Shown piece after piece: positions 1-8,898 of a stretch of 38,876 nt of DNA. The position numbers were made by a program, and so were the translations under genes. The notes beneath the pieces were generated by a model that saw only the letters and a list, made by a program, of their open reading frames with translations, was not told where the DNA came from and did not search any database. How positions within the stretch are numbered: the first letter of the stretch is position 1; each line of letters begins with the position of its first letter. Source of the stretch: a virus; IMG/VR virus record IMGVR_UViG_3300035698_004484, positions 1 to 38,876 of that record. One strand, given 5' to 3'.

Positions 1-914
1 CTATAATAAGATCCTGCTGTTAATGTGGCATTAATTTCTGCTCCTACCTCATCAAAATCTATAGCGTCATTCACACCAGTTTCTATTGTAATCATACTAG
101 AACCAGTGTAATATTTTTCTCCGTCAGATTTGCCCATATTAGCTATTTCTATATCCCATTCAACAGTTGTAGGCTGCATTTTAGTAGTTGTGGTTTGCAC
201 CACTCCTCTAAAATTTCTTGATTTAATTATATAAGCACTATCTACTTGTGATACAAATGATTTCTCAAACAATGAAGTATTTGCTGTACCATCTATAGGA
301 TTATCTGCTGTATAAGTTTTAGCTCCTGAATCATCTAAAACTACTGCAAACCCTATAGCAAGTCCTATATTTGTGTCTAATAAGTCTGTGCCATGAACTC
401 CTGTTTTCCATTGTATTGTAAAATTTCCAGCAGCAGTGTGGGTTATGTTAATTTTACGTGTAGATTGACTGTAAGTTACTACATAATCACTGTAAGTCAT
501 TCCTGCAGCGTTTAAAGCATCTTCTAATACTTTACAGTAATCATAAGCATCTTCACTAACATTTAAGTCATATATTAAATATGTTGCTTCTGAAGAAAGT
601 GTTTGAATAGAAATTTCTCCTCCTCCATCATCAATGTCTATCCATGAGTTAGCAGCCGTAATTGTTATGCATTTCTTTTGTGATAAAGCTACTAATCTTG
701 GTACTGTGTCTACTGTTAAAGTTTCTGCGGCTAGTGGACTGGTAACTTGTGCTCCAGAACCACTTCCCATATTTGACCATTTAGCTCCATCATATATCCT
801 GGCTACTAAATCGGTCGTATTCCATATCATACGTCCTTTCCATAAACCTGTAACTGGATTAGACGAAACATTTTCTAACTGAGCATTTAACAACTCATCA
901 TTAATTCTTGGCAT
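1..914 (-). CDS. Partial virion/fibre-like protein, 3' end off the window
   Basis: An open frame starts at the ATG at 914, with GGAGG five bases upstream, and stays open to the left edge (304 codons seen, no stop). The product opens MPRINDELLNAQLENVSSNP. It has short Thr/Ser/Ala-rich beta-strand stretches, a WNTTDLVARIYDGAKWSNMG segment of the type that starts many phage fibre or spike proteins, and no catalytic motif that I recognise. It lies last in the visible minus-strand virion cluster, after the repeat fibre gene. A structural role (fibre or fibre-associated) is inferred from position and composition only. Confidence 0.7.
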   Translation of the reverse strand, partial: MPRINDELLNAQLENVSSNPVTGLWKGRMIWNTTDLVARIYDGAKWSNMGSGSGAQVTSPLAAETLTVDTVPRLVALSQKKCITITAANSWIDIDDGGGEISIQTLSSEATYLIYDLNVSEDAYDYCKVLEDALNAAGMTYSDYVVTYSQSTRKINITHTAAGNFTIQWKTGVHGTDLLDTNIGLAIGFAVVLDDSGAKTYTADNPIDGTANTSLFEKSFVSQVDSAYIIKSRNFRGVVQTTTTKMQPTTVEWDIEIANMGKSDGEKYYTGSSMITIETGVNDAIDFDEVGAEINATLTAGSYY

Positions 915-949
915 ATTGCCTCCTTTGCACTCCGCTTAATTGGTGCCTA

Positions 950-1084
950 CTATTGTTTATCCTTTATCTTCTTACTTATCAAACTATTTACTATCTGTAA
1001 ATCTTTTGTTATTTGTTCTTTTTGTGCTATTAGATCATATGCTATAGCTTTTAATTCAATTAAAGTTTTTTTGTTTATGTCCAT
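950..1084 (-). CDS. Small helical protein (44 aa) between fibre genes
   Basis: The ATG at 1084 has GAGG seven bases upstream and the frame closes with TAG at 950. The product starts MDINKKTLIELKAIAYDLIA and is rich in Lys, Ile, Leu and Gln in a heptad-like pattern, so it is probably one coiled-coil helix. Very short charged helical proteins of this kind often sit beside phage tail fibre genes, but their function is not established. It is tightly packed between the two fibre-like genes and is probably co-translated with them. Confidence 0.6.
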   Translation of the reverse strand: MDINKKTLIELKAIAYDLIAQKEQITKDLQIVNSLISKKIKDKQ

Positions 1085-1092
1085 AATTTCCT

Positions 1093-3489
1093 CTAAGTTA
1101 ATGTTCTAACTAATCTCCATGCTGCATTACTATAAATCATTAAATTTCCATGTGTACTAGCGTCTGTATCTAAAAACAAAGCACCTTCTGTTGTAGGTGT
1201 TGGAGCTGTTCCAGATGGAACAATCATTCCACCAGGAAATATAACTTCCTCTGTAGCAGTTCCTAACATAATTTGATTAGCTGCTGTTGTCGTAGCATTC
1301 CATCCTAATGCAGCACTATTGTTGTGTGTAGATTGTGATCCATATCCTAATGCAACACTGTAATTAGCTGTTCCATCACTAGATCTACCTATTGAAATAC
1401 TATTAGATCCAGTAGCCCCCGCTTGGTGTCCTATGCCTATACTTCCAGCTTGTGTTGCGTTTGCTTCATCACCAAGAGCTACTGATCCAGAAGCGCCTGA
1501 AGCAGTAGTATTGTCACCAATGGCTACGGCTGCTGTGTTAGTTGCGTCCGCACCATCACCTATTGCTATTGATTCTTGGCTTGTAGCTTGAGCAGTATAT
1601 CCTATCGCTACAGATCTATCTCCTATAGAGTCTGAGGCCCTACCTATTGATATACTATCATCTCCACTAGCTAATGCTACAAGTCCTATTCCAATTCCAT
1701 ATTGTGCTGTTGCAGAAGCACTATTACCTATTGCAATTGTTCCTACGGCAGTTGAAGCTATAGCACCGTCACCGATTGCTATTGCGCCACTAAAACTAGC
1801 AGTAGCTGCATCTCCTATAGCTATAGTTTGTACTGCAGTACTTTGTGCTGCATAACCTATCGCTATTGATTCAGCACCAGTAGCGTCCGAATCGTGTCCT
1901 AACGATATTGAATTACCACCACTAGATACTGCATCATTGCCTATGTTAAAAGCATCTACATCAGCATCAAATCCTGGTAAGCCTAATTGTGCTTGCGCAC
2001 CAGCATCAGTTTCAAACCAAAGCTCTGTTGTACCTGCATTATCCTTAGCAAATATTTGACCAAATCCAGCTCTGTTTGTAAATGCGTCTGCTCTTTCTTC
2101 TATATATAGACCTCCCATAACTGTAACATCATCATTAGTAGCGCCGCCAAGCATTATTTGATTAGTAGTTGATGTTGTTGCCACATCACCAAGCGCTACT
2201 GAATTTTCATGAGTTGCATTTGCTGTAGTTCCAATTGCTATTGAACCTGCTGCAGAAGCATCTCCATCTTTTCCTATACATATTGAATCCGCTCCAGTAG
2301 GAGCAGGATCATGACCAAGACCAACAGAATATTCTCCATATAAATCTAGTACATCACCCTTACCTATAATAGTAGCATAAGGAGCACCTACTAATATATC
2401 TATATTATATCCTATACCTACAGAGTAGTTACCTACTATATCACCTAGATTGCCCACTGAAAGAGCAGATAAACCAGGAGCAGTAGTTTGATTACCTATA
2501 GAAACAGCATTAGTACCATTAGCATTTGCTCCATCACCGATAGCTATAGAATCAGTTCCACCAGCATCAGCTCCGTCACCGATTGCTATGCCTCCATCAG
2601 CATCGGCATTAGCACTATCTCCAATTGCTATGGTTTGTGTAGCTGTGCTTGTGGAGTCAAATCCTATTGCAATGCTTTCGGAACCACTAGCAATAGTATC
2701 ATGTCCAAGTGCAACAGCACTAGTTCCAGCAGAAGCAGCATCCGTACCTATATTAAAGGCGTCCGTATCTGGATTAAAACCGCCACCGACTAAATCGTCT
2801 ACATATTTTTTATTAGGTATATCATTGTCTGCTGTTACTAAAGCTTCATATGTAACTGTATCTGTTGAGATTGTTCCATCGTCTTCAAGATATATACCAG
2901 TGCCAAGTACTGCGTTAGCAATAATATGAAATTCATCTGTATTAACAACTCCACCACCTATGATACCAATAGCTTCTGGATAATATATCCCTCCGCTTGC
3001 TTCCCATAAAACTTCTGAGTTGACATATGCTACTGTAGCATAACCAGCAGCCGTTAATTCTTCCTCAGTTATAAATAAGTTATCTATTTCTACCAAATTA
3101 GTGTCTCTGATAAAAACAGGAGCTAATGTATAATTTTGAGGTAAAGTTCCGTAATTGTATAAGTAATATACTCTTAGATCACCCCAGGCAGCATTAGGAA
3201 TTGCGTTTAAAGTTATGCCTACCCCTACATGGGCAGAAACAACAATTTTAGTGCTAAATAATCTAACAGCACCACTATACGCTAGAGAATCAGTATCATC
3301 TTTACGGACTATTACTCCGCTACTAGCTATTACTTTTGTGCTATCAAAACTGACATTACTTCCATTTTCATTGTCAGATATAGTTAATGCAGTTCCGCCA
3401 GGAGTAGTGAAATCTTGATAGCCCCATCCATAAGGGTTAATTACACCACCATTCGCGTTTGAACCTATATTATATTCTCTGTTTGCCAT
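1093..3489 (-). CDS. YadA-head-like trimeric fibre protein with two beta-roll blocks
   Basis: This 798-residue virion protein is probably a trimeric receptor-binding fibre. The N-terminal ~240 residues look like an attachment/shaft region (MANREYNIGSNANGG...). Residues ~243-470 and ~508-760 are two arrays of 14-16-residue repeats of the form SIAIGDGANA, the signature of the YadA/Hep_Hag left-handed beta-roll head of trimeric autotransporter adhesins. Each block opens with a near-identical segment (DAFNIGTDAAS and DAFNIGNDAVS, then SLGHD/ALGHD and ESIAIG), so the second block looks like an internal duplication, and each closes with NQIMLG. The C-terminal ~40 residues (TPTTEGALFLDTD...) resemble fibre tips that carry a short Trp-containing domain. 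The ATG has AGGTAGGA just upstream. No autotransporter barrel is present, as expected for a phage fibre. Confidence 0.85.
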   Translation of the reverse strand: MANREYNIGSNANGGVINPYGWGYQDFTTPGGTALTISDNENGSNVSFDSTKVIASSGVIVRKDDTDSLAYSGAVRLFSTKIVVSAHVGVGITLNAIPNAAWGDLRVYYLYNYGTLPQNYTLAPVFIRDTNLVEIDNLFITEEELTAAGYATVAYVNSEVLWEASGGIYYPEAIGIIGGGVVNTDEFHIIANAVLGTGIYLEDDGTISTDTVTYEALVTADNDIPNKKYVDDLVGGGFNPDTDAFNIGTDAASAGTSAVALGHDTIASGSESIAIGFDSTSTATQTIAIGDSANADADGGIAIGDGADAGGTDSIAIGDGANANGTNAVSIGNQTTAPGLSALSVGNLGDIVGNYSVGIGYNIDILVGAPYATIIGKGDVLDLYGEYSVGLGHDPAPTGADSICIGKDGDASAAGSIAIGTTANATHENSVALGDVATTSTTNQIMLGGATNDDVTVMGGLYIEERADAFTNRAGFGQIFAKDNAGTTELWFETDAGAQAQLGLPGFDADVDAFNIGNDAVSSGGNSISLGHDSDATGAESIAIGYAAQSTAVQTIAIGDAATASFSGAIAIGDGAIASTAVGTIAIGNSASATAQYGIGIGLVALASGDDSISIGRASDSIGDRSVAIGYTAQATSQESIAIGDGADATNTAAVAIGDNTTASGASGSVALGDEANATQAGSIGIGHQAGATGSNSISIGRSSDGTANYSVALGYGSQSTHNNSAALGWNATTTAANQIMLGTATEEVIFPGGMIVPSGTAPTPTTEGALFLDTDASTHGNLMIYSNAAWRLVRTLT

Positions 3490-3497
3490 TCCTACCT

Positions 3498-4202
3498 TTA
3501 ATATAAATGATATTGTATTTTTACGTTTGCTGTATTTGCTGCTGCATTTCCGCTTAGTAATCTTGCACTTATTCTAGTCTTTGCAGCATATATAGGCATT
3601 TGTATTTTTTGTGCTCCTTCTTGAGATTGAAATGCATTTCTAACTGCAGATACTCTTGCTACTTCTACTTCAGAAGAGGCCACACCAGTAAACAATACTA
3701 CTTCATAATCTCCGTTAGCACTTAACCCACTAATAGAAATATAATGTACATCAAAATCTTCAGGTATAACATCAGTTACTTTATCAGCAGCTTCAAAAGT
3801 TTCTGCTGCATAAGTAGCTGTAATATTAATAGTATTAGCGGCTACTGCAACAACAGGGTATATTCCTGTGTATCCAGTACTTGTAGGTATAGTTACATAA
3901 TAACCTACTTTTACATGGTGTCCATTAGCAGGTATTTGTGTTACTCCTCCACCTATATCAACCGCAACAGCAACATCACAAGCAGTTTCATTATTCGTCA
4001 AAGCTACTATCGCTCCATCTCCTACCCAAGCAGTACCTCCAGCAGTTAGCTGAATAGGGTCTTTTTGAAAAGGATAAAGAATTGCTTCGTGGTGTATATG
4101 GTCATTAAGTTTAGCTAAAACCCCCAACACTGAATCATCATCATGTGTGTCTGAAGGATCTCCGATATTAGTTCCATCAAAACCAATTTTTCTATCGCTC
4201 AT
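3498..4202 (-). CDS. Virion-associated protein of unknown role (234 aa)
   Basis: The start ATG has GGAG eight bases upstream. The N-terminus (MSDRKIGFDGTNIGDPSDTH, then VLGVLAKLNDHIHHEA) is helical. The rest is predicted to be beta-rich, with many Val, Thr and Ala and no Cys-rich or catalytic motif. It lies between two structural genes in the late cluster with only 8-13 bases of spacing, so a fibre-adaptor or tail-associated structural role is likely, though I recognise no family. Confidence 0.6.
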   Translation of the reverse strand: MSDRKIGFDGTNIGDPSDTHDDDSVLGVLAKLNDHIHHEAILYPFQKDPIQLTAGGTAWVGDGAIVALTNNETACDVAVAVDIGGGVTQIPANGHHVKVGYYVTIPTSTGYTGIYPVVAVAANTINITATYAAETFEAADKVTDVIPEDFDVHYISISGLSANGDYEVVLFTGVASSEVEVARVSAVRNAFQSQEGAQKIQMPIYAAKTRISARLLSGNAAANTANVKIQYHLY

Positions 4203-4215
4203 TTATTACTCCTAT

Positions 4216-5019
4216 TTAATTAACGTTATCAAAAACAACGTAAGCACTGTCTACTTGACCTGTACTATTATTACTATCTTGACATTGTATCTGTACATAT
4301 GGTGCAAACTGGTTAAGGACAAACTCTAAAATAACATTTTGATCTGCGTCTGAGTCTAACTCAAAGTATTCGTCTGTTACTTTAACTTCGGTAGAAGCTG
4401 GTATTGTTATTGGTAGTACAAATTCTTTATCTCCTGAATTGTAAATTAAAACGCTATTTCCTGCTGTATGAGAAACGCCGTCAGGAAAATGTGCATTAGC
4501 TTTTGCTTTAATGTCTTCTAATCTAGTATGACATAATGCTAAAGTCGTAGGTGCTACTACACTAGCTAAAGCACTTGCAGCTCCTTGTGCTATATGATAA
4601 GCCCATCCTGCTGCTAATCTATTATCTGTGTTATGAGCTGCGTAACTAGTAAGCATTGCTGCTATTCCGGCTTTTAATGAAGGTAAATCATAAGCTTGTA
4701 ATGTTAAAGCTGCTTGTGCCCCAGCAGTATGTTCTGTTACGTCTGCATAATGAGAATTAATTTTAGAATAACAATCCTTATATAATGCTATTCCTGCTTC
4801 TAATTCACTTTTATGTTTTACTAAAGCTCTAAATCTAACGTCTGTAGAAGCTCCTATATCTACTTCTGCAAAAAATCCTAATGAATCAACACCTGTTGTG
4901 TTTATTTCTAATCCTAAATCCTGCCATGCACTAGTAATTTCAAAGGGTTCTCCATTTTGATCTATTAATGGTTGAACTCCTCTTATACTTGGTTTTGGCT
5001 GTAAGTCCTTATGTGCCAT
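4216..5019 (-). CDS. Virion-associated protein of unknown role (267 aa)
   Basis: A perfect GGAGG lies six bases before the ATG. The first part (LIDQNGEPFEITSAWQDLGL) is beta-rich. The middle is Ala/His-rich and helical with repeated Asn/Asp-His elements (SYAAHNTDNRLAAGWAYHIA and KAKANAHFPDGVSHTAG). The tail is beta-rich again and ends in AYVVFDNVN. The repeated Ala-His pattern recalls a class of phage particle proteins of unknown function. It sits in the late operon between the holin-associated gene and other virion genes. A structural role is inferred from context. Confidence 0.6.
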   Translation of the reverse strand: MAHKDLQPKPSIRGVQPLIDQNGEPFEITSAWQDLGLEINTTGVDSLGFFAEVDIGASTDVRFRALVKHKSELEAGIALYKDCYSKINSHYADVTEHTAGAQAALTLQAYDLPSLKAGIAAMLTSYAAHNTDNRLAAGWAYHIAQGAASALASVVAPTTLALCHTRLEDIKAKANAHFPDGVSHTAGNSVLIYNSGDKEFVLPITIPASTEVKVTDEYFELDSDADQNVILEFVLNQFAPYVQIQCQDSNNSTGQVDSAYVVFDNVN

Positions 5020-5029
5020 TGTTATCCTC

Positions 5030-5218
5030 CTATTTTCCAGCAGCTATTGAAAGTGCTGCTAGAGCAAGGGTAGCTATTCCACCAAGACTCCATTTAATAA
5101 ATGAAATAGAGGACTTAGCTACCATATTTTCCTTAATATACTTAATGTCTTCTCTTATAGCAAGAACGTGCGCTTCAGTTGATGCAGCACGTTCTTTCAT
5201 TGTTCTATTCTCGCTCAT
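5030..5218 (-). CDS. XhlA-like holin-associated membrane protein
   Basis: This 62-residue protein starts with a charged helical segment containing HVLAIREDIKYIKENM and ends in one hydrophobic membrane segment (residues ~44-60, GGIATLALAALSIAAG). That layout is typical of the XhlA (haemolysin XhlA) family, which works with a holin and endolysin in lysis of Bacillus and related phages. AGGAAGAG precedes the ATG. It is placed in the late virion cluster; the likely endolysin is on the other strand at 31699-32187. A simple tail-anchored virion protein is the alternative. Confidence 0.6.
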   Translation of the reverse strand: MSENRTMKERAASTEAHVLAIREDIKYIKENMVAKSSISFIKWSLGGIATLALAALSIAAGK

Positions 5219-5232
5219 GTACTCTTCCTGTA

Positions 5233-5448
5233 TTACTTTTTAACTACTTCTTTAACTACTTCTTTGACAGCAGCTTTAACAGCAGCTTTAACTACTTCTG
5301 CCTTAACTACTTCTGCTTTAACTACTTCTGCTTTAACTACTTCTTTAACAACCTCTACTAATTTAGGTTTTTTTACTTCAGGTTTAGCAGCCTCAACTTT
5401 AGCAGCAGCCTCATCTAAATAATCTACTACTTCTTTGTATGTTCTCAT
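5233..5448 (-). CDS. Low-complexity Lys/Val/Ala/Glu repeat protein (71 aa)
   Basis: After an N-terminal ~20 residues (MRTYKEVVDYLDEAAAKVEA), the protein consists almost wholly of VVKAE/VVKEV pentapeptide repeats, giving a long, highly charged helix or coiled coil. The ATG has GGAG seven bases upstream and the gene is packed between virion genes. The repeat is exact at the DNA level (15-bp unit), so it can change copy number without losing frame. Function unknown; a flexible or DNA-contacting particle component is possible given the high lysine content. Confidence 0.65.
   Translation of the reverse strand: MRTYKEVVDYLDEAAAKVEAAKPEVKKPKLVEVVKEVVKAEVVKAEVVKAEVVKAAVKAAVKEVVKEVVKK
5288..5346. repeat. 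15-bp in-frame tandem repeat
   Basis: The unit TTAACTACTTCTGCY is present about four times head to tail, the last copy degenerate. On the minus strand it encodes the VVKAE pentapeptide. Shorter related blocks (actacttcttt and agcagcttta) flank it on the left, so most of the gene appears to have arisen by slippage. Confidence 0.85.
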
Positions 5449-5462
5449 TTTATCTCCTATTC

Positions 5463-6386
5463 TTATTCAATTGGATCAATCAATGCTCCACCAGCACCAT
5501 CATTGGCATAATTCCTTGTTACGGCAGCACTATTAGCATTTTGTGTAATTGATGTTGCGCAATTAAGAATATAGTTATCATAACAAATAAAAGCTCCGGC
5601 AGTAGGAGAACCAACTAGTTCTATACCAGTATCTCCACTATTAGCCCCTATTATTCTATTTCTTGCTACTATAGTATCTGGTCTATTTCCTCCAGTAGGA
5701 ACGTGTGTTATACCAGACAAATTTGCTTCAACTAGAATAATGTTGTCTTCTATTCTGCCTCTTGTAAAGTCAGAATATATAGCGTCGCCGGCATATGACC
5801 TAAATAAGCAATTATCAATTTGTAGATCTGGGAAATCACAAGTATCATCAAACTGTTTTATAGCTGCTGTTGATGTACTCCATCCGTCAAACTTACAAGA
5901 AGATACTCTACATTTGAAACAAGCATCTGACGAAGCTTTTCCTAATTGAATAGTTGTCTGTGCAGCGGCGTGAGCAAAACCTAAGTTTGCTATTGTTACT
6001 TCATGAGCACTAATTGAAATAATAGGAAAAGCGCCTGTATTATAAAGAAGTGTCTTAGAATGGTTACTTGTTGAATCACAGCCCATAAGTGTAAGACCTT
6101 CAAGGTCTATTACAATAGATGCACTTTCTTCATAATTACCAGGCCCAACATAAATAAGGTCATAAGCAGCAGCCTTTGATACTGCGTGAAGTATAGTTTT
6201 AAATGCTGTATCCCAAGATTGTCCACCTTTAACTCTGTCAATACCATTTGTTCCATCAACAAATATTACTTTTCCATTTGGTACAAACGGATTACCAGCT
6301 TCATTAATAAGACTTCCAAGTCCAGCTTTTAATGCGCTTCCATTCATTGTATTTAAAATGTGTCTTTGATCATTAGTAATAGCCAT
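5463..6386 (-). CDS. Right-handed beta-helix (pectin-lyase fold) virion protein
   Basis: The chosen start is the ATG at 6386 (MAITNDQRHI), which has GGAGG six bases upstream; a longer reading from an upstream TTG would overlap that ribosome binding site. The 307-residue product carries the usual entrance to a parallel beta-helix (VDGTNGIDRVKGGQSWDTAF, then TILHAVSKAA and DLIYVGPGNYEES) followed by coils with Asn/Asp turns (DNCLFRSYAGDAIY, ARNRIIGANSG, CYDNYILNCATS). This fold is common in phage tailspikes and decoration proteins. Lying directly after the major capsid gene, it could be a head decoration or fibre protein rather than a depolymerase; no catalytic residues can be assigned. Confidence 0.75.
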   Translation of the reverse strand: MAITNDQRHILNTMNGSALKAGLGSLINEAGNPFVPNGKVIFVDGTNGIDRVKGGQSWDTAFKTILHAVSKAAAYDLIYVGPGNYEESASIVIDLEGLTLMGCDSTSNHSKTLLYNTGAFPIISISAHEVTIANLGFAHAAAQTTIQLGKASSDACFKCRVSSCKFDGWSTSTAAIKQFDDTCDFPDLQIDNCLFRSYAGDAIYSDFTRGRIEDNIILVEANLSGITHVPTGGNRPDTIVARNRIIGANSGDTGIELVGSPTAGAFICYDNYILNCATSITQNANSAAVTRNYANDGAGGALIDPIE

Positions 6387-6405
6387 GTTTACCTCCAAAA
6401 GGTTC

Positions 6406-6447
6406 GGGCGGCAAAGCCCAAGCGAAGGGGGATTTCACCCCCCCGCT
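6406..6447. terminator. GC-rich double hairpin after the major capsid gene
   Basis: Between the capsid stop (6457) and the next start lies an AGCG-aa-GGGGG / CCCCC-c-CGCT stem with a six-base ATTTCA loop (6421-6447), next to a second small stem GGGC/GCCC (6406-6419). It is one of the few GC-rich spots in the late region. In the minus direction no T-run follows, so it is more likely an RNA-stability or partial attenuation element that sets capsid mRNA levels than a full intrinsic terminator. Confidence 0.5.
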
Positions 6448-6456
6448 TAATTAAAA

Positions 6457-7695
6457 TTAATAATCGATATCAAAAATAACACCACAATAACTAGGATTTT
6501 GAACGATTAAGTTACCATATAAACGTACATCTACGATGTAAGTATAACCAGTAGTAGCCCTAACCATGAAAAATTCTTCGTTATTACCATGACGTCTCTT
6601 ATCAAAGAAATGAGATCCAGCTAACTTAATAGCATTCCAATCAACGATAAAAATTACATCATCATCCATTTCTCTAAGAGCTGTAAGGGTCATTTGACCT
6701 GTTGGTCCTAAGACTTCCAGACTTCTAAAACCGTATCCAGCTTTAACGTCGCCTCTACCGAATCTACGATTTACTTCGATAGCTTGACTCATTGCACCAA
6801 AATTCTTATAAGAACAAAGAATTTCTGATGGTCTTCCTTTACCAATTCTTTCTACTTCTAGGAAAGCATCATATACGCCTTCAAGAATTGTAGCGGAAGT
6901 GTAACCAGAACCGTCTTCATTATGCGCTTGTAGGAAAGGATAAGAAGCTTTGGTTTGATTATGTATGGAAGCGTCGCCACCATTAGCAGAACTTAAAAGA
7001 GCTGCTTCTAAACTATTAAATGCATTTTGAACTGCTCCAGTACCAGTATTAACTGATCCATCTAGATAGATAGAAGCTGAAAGTGCTGTTGTATAAGCAG
7101 TAATATTTAAAGCTCCTCCGCCTCTAGTAGCAGATACAGTTAACAGTTTAGCATTCATATCAATTGCTGTAACATATATGTCAGCGGCAGTAGGTGTAGA
7201 CCTTCTAATTTGAGCTTTTTGCCCAATAGTAAATCTCTCTGGAAAATTAACATAAGCTTCGCCAGTAGCTCCACCATTAGCAGTTAATGAATCAATAACT
7301 GGTCCAAGAAGAATGGAATGAGAAAAGTCTTTTTCCATCTTTGACATGAACTGATTTAATTTATTTGGTAATAGTTTTAGAAAAGATCCCTTAAGATCAT
7401 TAGCAAGATCTAGATCTTTTTCGAGAAACTTCATTGTTCCCCAAATCTCACGATAAGCATCTTCATATCCTAAAACTGCATTAGTGTCAGATATATCATC
7501 AGCAGCCGCTAGTGCGCCAACTTTGATTGAAGAAGCTTCACCACCTTCAAAAGGTACTTCATATCTTCCACCCATCCAACTTAGATCTTTCTTTACTTTA
7601 CGGAAAAAGAAATTTCTCTTTCTCATTTCTTCTACTAACAAATTAGTAGGCATATATCTTTTCAACATAGTTGAAAAACTTGAACTTGTAGCCAT
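6457..7695 (-). CDS. Major capsid protein
   Basis: This 412-residue protein follows a portal gene and a scaffold gene in the canonical head-module order and is followed by a strong hairpin, as expected for the most abundant late product. The N-terminus (MATSSSFSTMLKRYMPTNLL) leads into an RKRNFFFRKVKKDLSW segment and a helical spine-like region (DFSHSILLG). Later parts such as ILCSYKNFGAMSQ and a basic FGRGDVKAGYGFRSLEVLGP stretch fit an HK97-type fold, though I cannot verify the fold here. GGGGGT precedes the ATG. Assignment rests on gene order, size and composition. Confidence 0.8.
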   Translation of the reverse strand: MATSSSFSTMLKRYMPTNLLVEEMRKRNFFFRKVKKDLSWMGGRYEVPFEGGEASSIKVGALAAADDISDTNAVLGYEDAYREIWGTMKFLEKDLDLANDLKGSFLKLLPNKLNQFMSKMEKDFSHSILLGPVIDSLTANGGATGEAYVNFPERFTIGQKAQIRRSTPTAADIYVTAIDMNAKLLTVSATRGGGALNITAYTTALSASIYLDGSVNTGTGAVQNAFNSLEAALLSSANGGDASIHNQTKASYPFLQAHNEDGSGYTSATILEGVYDAFLEVERIGKGRPSEILCSYKNFGAMSQAIEVNRRFGRGDVKAGYGFRSLEVLGPTGQMTLTALREMDDDVIFIVDWNAIKLAGSHFFDKRRHGNNEEFFMVRATTGYTYIVDVRLYGNLIVQNPSYCGVIFDIDY

Positions 7696-7720
7696 TTATT
7701 ACCCCCTAAGTAACAAAAAG

Positions 7721-8878
7721 TTAACCTAATTTAGTACCAAAGTGTGCATCTCTTTCTTTTTCAATATCATCAAGACTCTTAATCTCACGACCTATTGGAG
7801 ATTCTCCACTTCCAGCACCAACATCTAAAATCGTTCCTTTATCTTTAATCACAGTGCGTTTTTTTATGGGAGTTGCTTCCCTAGCACCTGCGTCATTATT
7901 GACGACTTCTTCTTGCTGTACCTCTTCTGTAGCCTGGCTTTGGTTACCTAAGAGTTTATTATATTTGTCAGCTACTATATCAAACACTTGTTTGTATGTC
8001 GGAAATTCTGTTTTTCCATTAGCAGCTTCTTCCTCCAATCTAATTCCTACTTCTTTGACTTCTTCCATGAAAGATCCTTCTCCTAGAAGAGAGTCTACCG
8101 TTTTAGATAGTCCGACAATTTCTGTTTCTTTATTGAAAGCATCGCTTAAAGCAATTAAAGCTTCTCTTGATGCTAGTGCTGCTTCACGATTTTCTATAGA
8201 GCTGTTAGCTCTTTCGTTCTGCATACTCTGATAGTCTGCTTGGGAAGATTTAGCACGAGCGGCTGTAGCTTCTTCGCCTCTCTCTAATCTTTCTGCTAAT
8301 ACATTCCCTAAAGCTCTATCCTTAATACCGATAGCATCTAACAATGATTCAATAGATCCAGAATCGCCATTTTTACCTTTATCTATTAAGGTATTTAAAT
8401 AGTTAAAATTAGCTTGTACGTTTTCAAATTTTTCAGATACTTCGTCTACTTGAGATTTATAAGTAGTAGCTTCTTCTCTATATTTTTCCAATTTAGGTTT
8501 GATAACATCAACTCCATCGGCTTTAGTATATAAGTCTCTGAAAAAATCTTCGTCTTCTTTAGTTTTAATATAGTCTTTTGCTTTACTCTCAAACTCTTTG
8601 TCTTTTCCATGCACTTTATAAGTATAATCTGCACTATACTCATCTACTAGTTCCTTATCCTCATTCCCCTCTTTACTAACATCTTCTACTTCGGTAGCTT
8701 CAACAGGAGTTTCAGTTTCAACGGCATCTTCTGATTTAACCTCTTCGGGTTTTTCTTCAGATACAACTTCTTCTTCCTTTTCAGCTAAAGCAGTGATACT
8801 AGCCTCTAATGATTCTACATCACTAATAATTGCTTCTTCTTGAACTCCATCATTTTCTTTGACTTGTTCGTCACTCAT
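7721..8878 (-). CDS. Capsid scaffold protein
   Basis: This 385-residue, very acidic protein is rich in Glu, Asp and Lys, with Glu/Val/Ser low complexity over the first ~80 residues, a coiled-coil middle (KYREEATTYKSQVDEVSEKF; later ERANSSIENREAALASREAL) and a conserved-looking short tail (SLDDIEKERDAHFGTKLG) that would bind the capsid protein. Position between portal and major capsid genes, charge and helix content are the standard marks of a podovirus scaffolding protein, which guides procapsid assembly and then leaves. GGAGG lies four bases before the ATG. Confidence 0.85.
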   Translation of the reverse strand: MSDEQVKENDGVQEEAIISDVESLEASITALAEKEEEVVSEEKPEEVKSEDAVETETPVEATEVEDVSKEGNEDKELVDEYSADYTYKVHGKDKEFESKAKDYIKTKEDEDFFRDLYTKADGVDVIKPKLEKYREEATTYKSQVDEVSEKFENVQANFNYLNTLIDKGKNGDSGSIESLLDAIGIKDRALGNVLAERLERGEEATAARAKSSQADYQSMQNERANSSIENREAALASREALIALSDAFNKETEIVGLSKTVDSLLGEGSFMEEVKEVGIRLEEEAANGKTEFPTYKQVFDIVADKYNKLLGNQSQATEEVQQEEVVNNDAGAREATPIKKRTVIKDKGTILDVGAGSGESPIGREIKSLDDIEKERDAHFGTKLG

Positions 8879-8898
8879 GCGTCCTCCTTGCAGTTTTC

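Noticed and set aside
3744-4049. Ser/Tyr/Cys-rich plus-strand frames opposite the virion genes
   Set aside because: Antisense shadows of codon-biased virion genes; no ribosome binding sites and low-complexity translation.
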